In this document: piece by piece, positions 1 through 6,811 of the stretch
Layout of the letters: each line of letters starts with the position of its first letter
Numbering within the stretch: position 1 is the first letter of the stretch
Source of the DNA: JBEEJL01 sp049698095
Lineage (GTDB): Bacteria > Pseudomonadota > Gammaproteobacteria > Burkholderiales > JBEEJL01
DNA length: 12,159 nucleotides
Reading direction: 5' to 3'
NCBI GenBank assembly: GCA_049698095.1
Contig: JBAVXA010000234.1
Span: 1 to 12,159 of the forward strand
Notes under the pieces: model-generated
Databases searched by the model: none
The model's input: the letters and a program-made list of their open reading frames with translations, nothing else
Told to the model about the DNA's origin: nothing
Translations under genes and position numbers: made by a program

Positions 1-3000
1 ACGCCGCCGCCATTTCCAGTTGGCCGTTGACACCCTGCTCACGCAGAATGGCAATGCGCGGTCGCACACCCGTCGCGATATACGGGGCCGCGTTATTTTC
101 GTTCAGATCGAACGTGAGCTTGCTGAATAGCCCGCCATCGCGCGCATCAAGAATACGGTCGAACTCCTGTTGTGCGCAGTCGGGGTTGTCGCGCATTTTC
201 TGCAGCTGATAGGTCGTTTCGCTCCATGCGCGTTGCAAGTCGACGCGCTTTTCCGTTAGTAAAGGTTTTGTGCTGCGGATCAGGCGAAGCTCATCGCTCG
301 CGTTGGGCATACCGATCACGCTCGTCTCGCCTGACAATCCCATTTCCCGCAACACCGCCATCACGCGCTTGCGCTCGCTGCGCCGGATTTGCAGCACGGC
401 ACCCAGTTCTTCGTTAAACAGCGCGCCGAATATCCGGTCGTTGAATCGGCCTTTGAGCAGGTCCGGCTGAATTTCATTTTCATCCACATCGGCCAGCATA
501 CCGTCGTAACACAATGCATCGAGATTGATCGATATTCCGCTACGCGCGGCAAACATCATTTCGCAGACGGTGGCGAACAGCCCGCCGTCGGATCGGTCGT
601 GGTAGGCGAGCAGCAGCCCATCCCGATTGAGCAGTTGAATGGCGGCAAAAAAGTCTTTCAATTTTTGTGCCTCGTCGACATCGGGCGCTGCGTTGCCGGT
701 CTGGTTGTATACCTGCGCCAGCGCCGACCCGCCGAGACGGTTCCTGCCGCGGCCCAAATCAATCAACAGCAAATCGGTGTCGCCTGCATCCGTGCGCAAC
801 TGCGGCGTAAGGGTTTTGCGTACATCCTGCACCGGGGCGAAAGCAGAGATGATTAAGGATAGCGGCGCAGTGACCGACTTGTTCTCGGCGCCGTCCTGCC
901 ACATCGTCTTCATCGAGAGCGAATCTTTGCCGACGGGAATGCTGATGCCGAGTGCCGGACAGAGTTCCATGCCGACCGCTTTGACCGTGTCGAACAACAC
1001 GGCGTCCTCGCCCGCCACACCCGCAGCGGCCATCCAGTTGGCGGATAGTTTAATATCGCCGATTTTTTCAATCTGTGCCGCGGCGATATTGGTCAACGCT
1101 TCGCCCACCGCCATGCGGCCTGATGCAGGTCCGCTGATAAGTGCAATCGGCGTTCGTTCGCCCATTGCCATCGCCTCGCCGCGGTAAGTGTCGTAGGCCA
1201 TTGTCGTTACGGCGACGTCGGCCACGGGGACCTGCCAAGGGCCGACCATTTGATCGCGTGCGGTCATGCCGCCGACGCTGCGGTCACCGATACTGATAAG
1301 AAATGTTTTGTCTGCTACCGCGGGCAAGCGCAGCACACGATACGCGGCGTCTTTCAATTCCAATTCATGTACATCAAACGCTGGCAATAATTTTTCCAGG
1401 CGCTTTACCTTGCGCAACATTTTCGGCGGCTTGCCGAGCAACACATCCAGCGGCATATCGACTGGCGCATTGTTGAAATGCGTGTCTTCGACTTTCAGTT
1501 GATGCTCCGCCGTCGCAACGCCGACGAGTGCAAACGGGCAGCGCTCTCTTTCGCATAAGTCTTTGAATATATTAATATTTTTCTTGTCGATCGCGAGAAC
1601 GTAACGCTCCTGCGATTCGTTACTCCAGATTTGCATCGGGCTCATGCCACGCTCCTCGACATGAATCGCGCGCAGATCAAATGTTGCGCCGACGCCACCG
1701 CCATGCGCCAATTCGGGGAATGCATTCGACAGACCGCCTGCGCCGACGTCGTGTACCGACAGAATCGGATTGTCGTCGCCCATGCGCCAGCACGCGTCAA
1801 TCACCTCCTGGCAGCGCCGCTGCATTTCCGCGTTGGCGCGTTGCACTGAAGCGAAGTCCAGATTTTCGGTGTTGCTGCCGCTTTCCATGCTCGACGCCGC
1901 GCCGCCGCCGAGGCCAATCAACATGCCGGGACCGCCGAGCTGAATAAACAGCGCGTCCGGACTGAGCATTTTTTTATGCGAATGCCTGGCCGAAATATTC
2001 CCGAGACCGCCGGCAATCATGATCGGTTTGTGGTAGCCGCGCATGTCGCCGGCGGAAGCCTCCTCATATGTGCGGAAGTAGCCGCACAGATTGGGACGAC
2101 CGAATTCATTGTTGAACGCCGCGCCGCCGATCGGACCGTCGAGCATGATTTGCAATGCTGAGGCGATGCGCTCCGGCTTGCCGTACCTATTTTTTTCCCA
2201 CGGCTGCGTGAAGCCCGGAATCAAGAGATTGGAAACGGAAAATCCTGTCAAGCCGGCTTTGGGCTTCGCGCCTGTGCCGGTCGCGCCTTCATCGCGGATT
2301 TCGCCGCCGCTGCCGGTTCCCGCGCCGGGATGCGGGGCGATCGCGGTGGGATGGTTGTGGGTTTCGACTTTCATCAGGATATGCGTGAGCTCGATGACGC
2401 GGCCATACGCGCCATCTGCTTGCGGATAAAACCGCTCCACTGACGCGCCTTCAATCACCGAAGAATTATCCGAGTACGCGACGACCGTCCCTGCCGGGTG
2501 CAATTTATGCGTATTGCGAATCATGCCGAACAGCGAAATATCCTGCGCTTTGTCATCAATGATCCAGTCGGCGTTGAATATCTTGTGGCGGCAATGCTCC
2601 GAATTCGCCTGCGCGAACATCATCAATTCTACGTCGGTCGGATTGCGCTTGAGCTTATTGAAGTTATCGAACAGGTAATCGATTTCGTCCGCCGACAAGG
2701 CGAGTCCGAGATTCCGGTTCGCCGTGTCCAGCGCGCTTTTGCCGCCGGCGATGATATCGATCCAGGCCAGCGGCGCAGGACCAACATGGTGGAATAATTC
2801 GTCCGCCTGAGCAAAATCTGCCACCACGGCTTCGGTCATACGATCGTGAATCAACGGCAACAAGGATTTTCTTTCTGCGGCGGTCAGCGGCGTCGCGTCA
2901 AGCTTGCGCAAAGCGTATGCCACGCCGCGCTCCAGCCGGATGACTGCATCAAGTCCACAGTGGCGCGCGATTTCGCTGGCTTTGCTCGACCACGGCGAGA

Positions 3001-3250
3001 TTGTGCCGAATCGCGGCAACGCCAGCAAAACCTCGTCCCCGGCTTCACCGCCCGCGTGACCGTAGGTGAGAATCTTTTCCAGCGCCTGCCGTTCGTCTTG
3101 CCGCAGCTCACGCGACAGTTCGGCAAAATGCCAATAGTTTGCCGAAATCGCTTGCAATTGCGGAATGGTTGAATTGAGGGATTGCTGGAGCTTGGCGACG
3201 CGAAACGGGGAAAGTGCGGACGGGCCAGGCAGGTGCAAAACAAGGGGCAT
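1..3250 (-). CDS. purL: Phosphoribosylformylglycinamidine synthase (PurL), N-terminal 1083 residues, cut by window edge
   Basis: This enzyme makes formylglycinamidine ribonucleotide (FGAM) from FGAR, glutamine and ATP in the cytoplasm; it is the fourth step of de novo purine synthesis. The frame is open from ATG at 3250 to base 1, and widely spaced motifs lie in the same frame, so no frameshift is apparent. Visible motifs are the N-terminal LPGPSALSPFR (about residues 7-17), KVETHNHPTA (294-303), the nucleotide-binding LGLGGGAASSM-like segment ending at Met455, and IPVGKDSLSMKT around Lys775. The last residues, RPRIAILREQG (1063-1073) onward, begin the class I glutamine amidotransferase domain. 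The catalytic Cys and His/Glu pair should therefore lie outside the window. This is the long single-chain type (about 1300 residues) of beta- and gammaproteobacteria, not the split PurL/PurQ/PurS type. No good Shine-Dalgarno precedes the ATG; the start rests on the conserved N-terminus and the nearby promoter. Confidence 0.97.
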   Translation of the reverse strand, partial: MPLVLHLPGPSALSPFRVAKLQQSLNSTIPQLQAISANYWHFAELSRELRQDERQALEKILTYGHAGGEAGDEVLLALPRFGTISPWSSKASEIARHCGLDAVIRLERGVAYALRKLDATPLTAAERKSLLPLIHDRMTEAVVADFAQADELFHHVGPAPLAWIDIIAGGKSALDTANRNLGLALSADEIDYLFDNFNKLKRNPTDVELMMFAQANSEHCRHKIFNADWIIDDKAQDISLFGMIRNTHKLHPAGTVVAYSDNSSVIEGASVERFYPQADGAYGRVIELTHILMKVETHNHPTAIAPHPGAGTGSGGEIRDEGATGTGAKPKAGLTGFSVSNLLIPGFTQPWEKNRYGKPERIASALQIMLDGPIGGAAFNNEFGRPNLCGYFRTYEEASAGDMRGYHKPIMIAGGLGNISARHSHKKMLSPDALFIQLGGPGMLIGLGGGAASSMESGSNTENLDFASVQRANAEMQRRCQEVIDACWRMGDDNPILSVHDVGAGGLSNAFPELAHGGGVGATFDLRAIHVEERGMSPMQIWSNESQERYVLAIDKKNINIFKDLCERERCPFALVGVATAEHQLKVEDTHFNNAPVDMPLDVLLGKPPKMLRKVKRLEKLLPAFDVHELELKDAAYRVLRLPAVADKTFLISIGDRSVGGMTARDQMVGPWQVPVADVAVTTMAYDTYRGEAMAMGERTPIALISGPASGRMAVGEALTNIAAAQIEKIGDIKLSANWMAAAGVAGEDAVLFDTVKAVGMELCPALGISIPVGKDSLSMKTMWQDGAENKSVTAPLSLIISAFAPVQDVRKTLTPQLRTDAGDTDLLLIDLGRGRNRLGGSALAQVYNQTGNAAPDVDEAQKLKDFFAAIQLLNRDGLLLAYHDRSDGGLFATVCEMMFAARSGISINLDALCYDGMLADVDENEIQPDLLKGRFNDRIFGALFNEELGAVLQIRRSERKRVMAVLREMGLSGETSVIGMPNASDELRLIRSTKPLLTEKRVDLQRAWSETTYQLQKMRDNPDCAQQEFDRILDARDGGLFSKLTFDLNENNAAPYIATGVRPRIAILREQGVNGQLEMAAA

Positions 3251-3536
3251 GATGGTGAGAGGGTTTTCGCGAAGGCGAATTATACCCCGACCAAAGCAGC
3301 CTGACCACGCGGCCTGAAATGCGAATACAAAATCCCCCGTTAATTGACTGCGTAATGGATAAAGAATCCGCTGTGGTTTTTTTGCAAATGAATCGTGAAT
3401 ATTCATGTATTTCAAGGCATAAGGCTTCACTTGGCACTTTGCCTCGCTTAGACTTCCCACGCGTTACCGACACGGCGCGAAAGCACATGCCGGACACCAT
3501 GTTTTAGCAATACTAACCAGTACGAAAGGAAATCCT
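3251..3536. other. Divergent intergenic region between purL and the DUF481 gene
   Basis: This 286-base spacer holds the purL promoter at its left end and the ribosome binding site AAAGGA (3525-3530) of the DUF481 gene at its right end. In the middle is an inverted repeat ATGAAT-N7-ATTCAT (3388-3406) containing the palindrome TGAATATTCA. A weak plus-strand promoter candidate, TTGCAA with TGTATT after 18 bases, overlaps this repeat. A second -35-like hexamer, TTGGCA (3431-3436), has no convincing -10. A 62-codon open frame (3319-3507) has no ribosome binding site and looks spurious. Confidence 0.5.
3279..3307 (-). promoter_or_regulatory. Sigma-70 promoter for purL
   Basis: On the minus strand there is a perfect -10 TATAAT (3279-3284) with a -35-like TGGTCA (3302-3307, four of six matches) at 17-base spacing. 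Predicted transcription starts near 3272, giving a leader of about 20 bases. The palindrome TTCGCGAA (3266-3273) sits at the predicted start point. I see no match to the enterobacterial PurR box. Confidence 0.7.
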
Positions 3537-4301
3537 ATGAAACAATCCATGATTGCATTGGCCACCCTGGCAGCCTTAACCACTACCAGCGCGCTCGCCG
3601 GGCCGGTACCCACCGACGGCCTCTGGCGCGGCAACCTGGGCGGCTCATTGTCCGTTACCTCTGGCAACTCCAAGTCCACCAACCTGTCTATCGGCACGGA
3701 CGCCGTAGCAGCCGATGCGATGAGCAAAACAACGCTCTATCTGAACGCATTACGCGCCACCTCGGAAACCGCGGGCATCAGCAACACCACGGCTAACGTC
3801 ATCCATGGCGGTGGACGTTATGAGTACAATCTTTCGCCGCAAATGTTCGGCTTCGGTTCCATCGACATGGATCGTGACCCGATCCAGCAACTCAAGTTGC
3901 GCACCGCGCTCGGCGCCGGCCTTGGCTACCATTTACTCAACACCGCCGACACATCATTCGACGTATTCGCCGGCCTCGGATACAAGATTGAACGCTACGA
4001 CTTACCTGCGCCGGCTGATTCCAACAATGCGACAGAATTGATTCTCGGCGAAGAGTCGAACCACAAGTTGTCGGATGCCAGCAGCTTTAAGCAGCGCCTG
4101 GCGCTGTACCCCAATCTGAAAGATTCGGGCGAATATCGCGCTGTATTTGACGCGGGCTTTACCACCGCCATCGCCGGTGGACTGAACCTGAATGTCGGAT
4201 TGAGCGACCGGTATAACTCGCTGGCGCCTGCTGGCACAAAAAAGAACGATTTGTTGCTCACAACGGGCGTGAGCATGAAGTTCGGCGCACCGGTGAAATA
4301 A
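3537..4301 (+). CDS. DUF481 family (YdiY-like) outer membrane protein
   Basis: A 254-residue exported protein. Residues 1-21 form a signal peptide (MKQ start, hydrophobic run, ALA at the cleavage site) and the mature protein begins GPVP. The body alternates polar and hydrophobic residues in the manner of beta-strands. It has the DUF481 hallmarks: an early SVTSGNSKSTNLS segment, then a GGRYEYNLSPQMFGFGS strand pair, then LGAGLGYHLL and DVFAGLGYK. This family, including E. coli YdiY, is predicted to form a beta-barrel in the outer membrane; its role is unknown beyond reports linking members to salt or acid stress. The C-terminus (MKFGAPVK) lacks the usual terminal aromatic residue, with a Phe five residues earlier. 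Start is ATG with AAAGGA six bases upstream. The gene appears to be a single unit closed by the terminator at 4321-4355. Confidence 0.8.
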   Translation: MKQSMIALATLAALTTTSALAGPVPTDGLWRGNLGGSLSVTSGNSKSTNLSIGTDAVAADAMSKTTLYLNALRATSETAGISNTTANVIHGGGRYEYNLSPQMFGFGSIDMDRDPIQQLKLRTALGAGLGYHLLNTADTSFDVFAGLGYKIERYDLPAPADSNNATELILGEESNHKLSDASSFKQRLALYPNLKDSGEYRAVFDAGFTTAIAGGLNLNVGLSDRYNSLAPAGTKKNDLLLTTGVSMKFGAPVK

Positions 4302-4320
4302 TTACTGGCGAGCAAAAATT

Positions 4321-4355
4321 AAAACGCCTGCCGTGAAAACAGCAGGCGTTTTTTT
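4321..4355 (+). terminator. Rho-independent terminator, probably bidirectional
   Basis: An 11-base-pair stem (AAAACGCCTGC paired with GCAGGCGTTTT) closes a 10-base loop and runs into seven T residues. It lies 20 bases after the DUF481 stop. Read on the minus strand it also has a T-rich tail (TTTTAATTTTT), so it can end the convergent ygfX-like transcript. Confidence 0.92.
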
Positions 4356-4360
4356 CGGTT

Positions 4361-4780
4361 TCATGGACTGTTCCAGCGCAAATGAACGCGCAGCTGGCGG
4401 AATGACTCGGCGTCGAGCATGTCTGGCAGGATAATCAGATGACGACGAAAGTATTTTTCATCCGGCTGATAGGCGAGTGTGGTGAGGTACGGCGCGACAA
4501 AACTGCCCGGGCGCAGCGAACCCGCAATCCACGTGCCGGACTGGTTTTGCGTCTCGACTCTGCCTTCTGCCAGGAACTTAATGGCGACAACCGAACCGGG
4601 CAATCGCCTCAGCGCATCACGTATCGAATAAAACGCCAGGCTTGCAACCACCAGCGCTGATAACAGCACCTGCCAAATGAATGGTAACGGCAACAGCCAA
4701 ATGACGAGCATGGTAATCAAATGACCGCAAGCCAGCAGCCAGATCAGTTGTGCAGATTTCGAAAGCGTTATAATGCCCAT
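4361..4780 (-). CDS. ygfX: YgfX/CptA-like inner membrane protein
   Basis: A small membrane protein, 139 residues from the chosen ATG, close to the roughly 135 of E. coli YgfX. Two hydrophobic helices (about residues 10-31 and 33-51) form a hairpin, followed by a basic segment (RDALRRLPG) and a soluble domain. The tail LIILPDMLDAESFRQLRVHL resembles the E. coli YgfX tail (L.L..D.MD.A..R.LR..L). Placement beside a divergent ygfZ, as in enterobacteria, supports the call. E. coli YgfX was described as a toxin acting on FtsZ and MreB, paired with YgfY/SdhE, but that toxin-antitoxin role is disputed because SdhE is a flavinylation factor. The start is uncertain: ATG at 4816 (151 residues) and TTG at 4843 (160) are in frame and none has a clear ribosome binding site. 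I chose 4780 because it matches the family length and lies downstream of the likely promoter. Confidence 0.72.
   Translation of the reverse strand: MGIITLSKSAQLIWLLACGHLITMLVIWLLPLPFIWQVLLSALVVASLAFYSIRDALRRLPGSVVAIKFLAEGRVETQNQSGTWIAGSLRPGSFVAPYLTTLAYQPDEKYFRRHLIILPDMLDAESFRQLRVHLRWNSP
4745..4774 (+). promoter_or_regulatory. Candidate promoter for ygfZ
   Basis: A perfect TATAAT lies at 4769-4774 on the plus strand. The -35 is poor: CAGTTG at 18-base spacing or TTGTGC at 15. Predicted transcription from about 4781 gives an 80-base leader. The element lies inside the 5' coding part of ygfX, so the two divergent units overlap. Confidence 0.45.
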
Positions 4781-4814
4781 GTAGATTGTTTGATTTTTTG
4801 CGATGCTGTGCGGC

Positions 4815-4843
4815 ATTATCAGCCGGCATGATTTTCCCGGCAA
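4815..4843 (-). promoter_or_regulatory. Candidate promoter for ygfX
   Basis: On the minus strand GATAAT (4815-4820, five of six) lies 17 bases after TTGCCG (4838-4843, four of six). It predicts a start near 4808, upstream of the ATG at 4780 but downstream of the ATG at 4816, and so favours the shorter protein. The elements fall in the leader of the divergent ygfZ transcript. Confidence 0.4.
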
Positions 4844-4861
4844 GGTTGATGCAGGATCAAA

Positions 4862-5887
4862 ATGAAAAACGAATGGCTGACATATTTGCAGAATGACGGC
4901 GCCGTGGTCGAAAACGGTGTGGTAGCACAGTTTGGAAACCTGAACGCCGAACTCTATGCTGCCCTCGACGGCAACGTTGTCGCCGACTTATCTAATTTCG
5001 CACTCCTTCGCTTCAGCGGCGATGATGGGCAAGCATTTCTGCATGGGCAGCTGTCCAACAGCGTCGAGAAATTGGGCTCCGACCGGGTGCAGTACACCAG
5101 CTATAATTCGCCCAAGGGCCGCATGATCGCGTCGATGCTGTTGTGGCGCGACGGCGCCGATTACCTGATGATGGTCCCCGCCGCATTACGCGATGTAGTG
5201 CAGAAACGCTTGTCGATGTTCGTCATGCGCGCCAAAGTCAAGGTCACCGATGCCTCTGGCGAATTCGTTTTGCTCGGCATCGCGGGCGGGCAATCGACGC
5301 AGATATTGCAGGACGTGGTCGGCGCAGTACCGGATGGGCCGATGCGAACCAGCAAGAACGATGTTGCGCAGTTGATCCGGCTCGAGGCACAAAAATTTCT
5401 GGTGCTGGCCAAGCCGCCGGTGCAACCGCTTTGGGACAGGCTGAAAAAACGCCTCCAGCCGATCGGAATGCGCGCATGGAGTCTGCTCGATATCCGCTCC
5501 GGCATTGCCTGGATCACGCCGAACACGCAGGAACAATTCGTCGCGCAGATGACCAATTATGAATTGATCGGCGGTGTCGATTTTAAAAAAGGTTGTTATC
5601 CGGGCCAGGAAATCGTGGCACGCACACAGTATCTGGGCCGGCTGAAGCGTCGGATGTATCTCGTGCATGTCGATACTATCGAGCTAGCGTCCGGTGATGA
5701 ATTATTCAGCAAGGATTTCGAAGATCAGGCGAGCGGGATGGTGGTGAACGCCGCGCCGTCGCCCTTGGGCGGATATGACGCACTCGCGGTTATACAGATC
5801 GACAGTGCGGCGACGCAAACAGTGCACGCCCGGTCGATTGACGGGCCCGCATTGACAATGCTTGACCTTCCCTACCCGATTAAATGA
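4862..5887 (+). CDS. ygfZ: Folate-binding protein YgfZ (GcvT-like, iron-sulfur cluster maintenance)
   Basis: A 341-residue cytoplasmic protein of the YgfZ family, related in fold to the glycine-cleavage T protein. E. coli YgfZ binds tetrahydrofolate and is needed for assembly or repair of some iron-sulfur enzymes, including tRNA methylthiolation. The diagnostic motif is K243-G-C-Y-P-G-Q-E250, followed by IVARTQYLGRLKRR; Cys245 is the conserved cysteine. The N-terminal half has the expected F.GDDGQAFLHGQLSNSV and YTSYNSPKGRMIASM segments. Its length is close to that of E. coli YgfZ (326). The ATG has AGGA five bases upstream. A DUF4936-like gene follows after 31 bases, with no terminator visible between them. 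Confidence 0.95.
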   Translation: MKNEWLTYLQNDGAVVENGVVAQFGNLNAELYAALDGNVVADLSNFALLRFSGDDGQAFLHGQLSNSVEKLGSDRVQYTSYNSPKGRMIASMLLWRDGADYLMMVPAALRDVVQKRLSMFVMRAKVKVTDASGEFVLLGIAGGQSTQILQDVVGAVPDGPMRTSKNDVAQLIRLEAQKFLVLAKPPVQPLWDRLKKRLQPIGMRAWSLLDIRSGIAWITPNTQEQFVAQMTNYELIGGVDFKKGCYPGQEIVARTQYLGRLKRRMYLVHVDTIELASGDELFSKDFEDQASGMVVNAAPSPLGGYDALAVIQIDSAATQTVHARSIDGPALTMLDLPYPIK

Positions 5888-5918
5888 GCCACCCTGTCAA
5901 GATGCAAAGGGAGCAAAC

Positions 5919-6197
5919 ATGAGCACATCGTATTTCATTCACTATCCCGTCAAGGGCGAACATGCCTCCGCAGTGGAAGCGCGCCTGCGCGGCGTGCATT
6001 CGACGTTATTGCTGCAGCTCGGCGTCAAAGGCCGTCTGGTCAAAAATGTCGACGACCCACTGCTATGGATGGAAATTTACGACAACATCGTTGCCACGTC
6101 GGCGTTTGAGAATCTGCTGGAACAGCAGCTAGCCGACAACGGCATTTTCGATTTGCTGTCGCGGGAACAGCGCAAAGTCGAGCGCTTTCATTACTGA
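5919..6197 (+). CDS. DUF4936-like small protein downstream of ygfZ
   Basis: A 92-residue soluble protein without signal peptide or membrane helix. The start is set by a strong ribosome binding site AAAGGGAG (5906-5913) five bases before the ATG; the frame is open farther upstream only through a TTG overlapping the ygfZ end. The pattern YFIHYPVKGEHASAVEARLRG, then a central G.RLVKN and WMEIYDNI, then F..LLEQQL, resembles the betaproteobacterial DUF4936 family, whose function is unknown. The arrangement suggests a ferredoxin-like fold similar to small dimeric alpha/beta-barrel proteins; that is inference. It very likely shares the ygfZ transcript. It ends seven bases from the stop of the convergent acetyltransferase gene. 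Confidence 0.65.
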   Translation: MSTSYFIHYPVKGEHASAVEARLRGVHSTLLLQLGVKGRLVKNVDDPLLWMEIYDNIVATSAFENLLEQQLADNGIFDLLSREQRKVERFHY

Positions 6198-6204
6198 ACT
6201 TGTT

Positions 6205-6654
6205 TTAATAGACCAGCCGCATCAACCGATGCGGTATTCCGGCGTCGAGATATTCATCACCTTCGGCGACGAAACCATGACGGGCATAAAAAGGCATGAC
6301 GCGCACTTGCGCTCTTAACAATGCCTCTCGCCTCCCTTGTTTTTTATTCAATATAATCAAATAGTTAAGTAGCTCATTGCCCACTCCCTGGCTGCGCCAC
6401 TGTTTCAACACGGCAATGCGTCCAATATGCCCGTCGACCAATAGTCTTGCAGTGCCTATGGCGCGTCCGTCGAGATCCAGCGCCAGCAAATGTTGCGCCG
6501 CCGGGTCATGTTCGTCCCACTCCAGCACTTCCGGGATATTTTGTTCTTCCACAAAAACCTTGCGCCGCACTTCCTGCAGCAACGCGGCATCGGTGCCCCA
6601 CTGCGCCAGTCGTAACGTAAAATTCCCTTGGCGATTCCGGCCTTCGATTTTCAT
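6205..6654 (-). CDS. GNAT family N-acetyltransferase
   Basis: A 149-residue cytoplasmic acetyltransferase that uses acetyl-CoA; the acceptor cannot be told from sequence. The GNAT fold is recognisable: beta-1 to helix-1 region LQEVRRKVFVEEQNIPEVLEWDEHD (residues 27-50), the core strand AIGTARLLVDGHIGRIAVL (66-83), and the pyrophosphate-binding motif A, Q85-W-R-S-Q-G-V-G92. The closing A..V..FYARHGFVAEGDEYLDAGIPHRLM (115-145) is typical of the ElaA/YjcF-like subgroup. I chose ATG at 6654 because AAGG lies eight bases upstream; a TTG at 6717 would add 21 residues unlike the family. It is convergent with the DUF4936-like gene and divergent from the diguanylate cyclase gene. Confidence 0.85.
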   Translation of the reverse strand: MKIEGRNRQGNFTLRLAQWGTDAALLQEVRRKVFVEEQNIPEVLEWDEHDPAAQHLLALDLDGRAIGTARLLVDGHIGRIAVLKQWRSQGVGNELLNYLIILNKKQGRREALLRAQVRVMPFYARHGFVAEGDEYLDAGIPHRLMRLVY

Positions 6655-6738
6655 TGGCGTGCCTTGCTGGTTTGCTTGGGGTGTTGCTCCATGGTCGTAA
6701 ATACCTTTATTTTTCAACCGGCTGTAGCATGAAATGGT

Positions 6739-6760
6739 GGCACATTTTTAAAAAGTGTCC
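6739..6760. repeat. Imperfect inverted repeat upstream of the diguanylate cyclase gene
   Basis: GGCACATTTTT is followed directly by AAAAAGTGTCC. The five central T-A pairs are perfect; the CAC/GTG and GG/CC outer arms pair only if one base is bulged on each side. It lies in the 157-base divergent spacer between the acetyltransferase and the cyclase genes and could be an operator, or simply an A/T tract. Confidence 0.35.
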
Positions 6761-6811
6761 TATGCTGCAAAGAGTGCTCCAGCCGACTCCGAAAATAGCG
6801 TAGAGCGACGG

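Noticed and set aside
389..1187. Plus-strand open frames of 155 and 182 codons opposite purL
   Set aside because: The minus strand carries conserved PurL motifs throughout; these are antisense shadows in G+C-rich DNA.
3251..3278. Possible PurR operator or riboswitch ahead of purL
   Set aside because: The leader is only about 20 bases, too short for a riboswitch, and no PurR-type dyad is present.
3319..3507. 62-codon open frame on the plus strand between purL and the DUF481 gene
   Set aside because: It has no ribosome binding site, no recognisable protein features, overlaps the purL promoter region at its 5' side, and its composition resembles intergenic sequence.
4617..4829. 70-codon minus-strand open frame beginning at an ATG upstream of ygfX
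   Set aside because: It is out of frame with the membrane-protein frame, lacks family features and overlaps ygfX almost completely.
6737..6755. TGGCAC resembling a sigma-54 -24 element before the cyclase gene
   Set aside because: The required GC is absent ten bases after the GG (AA is found instead), so there is no -12 element.
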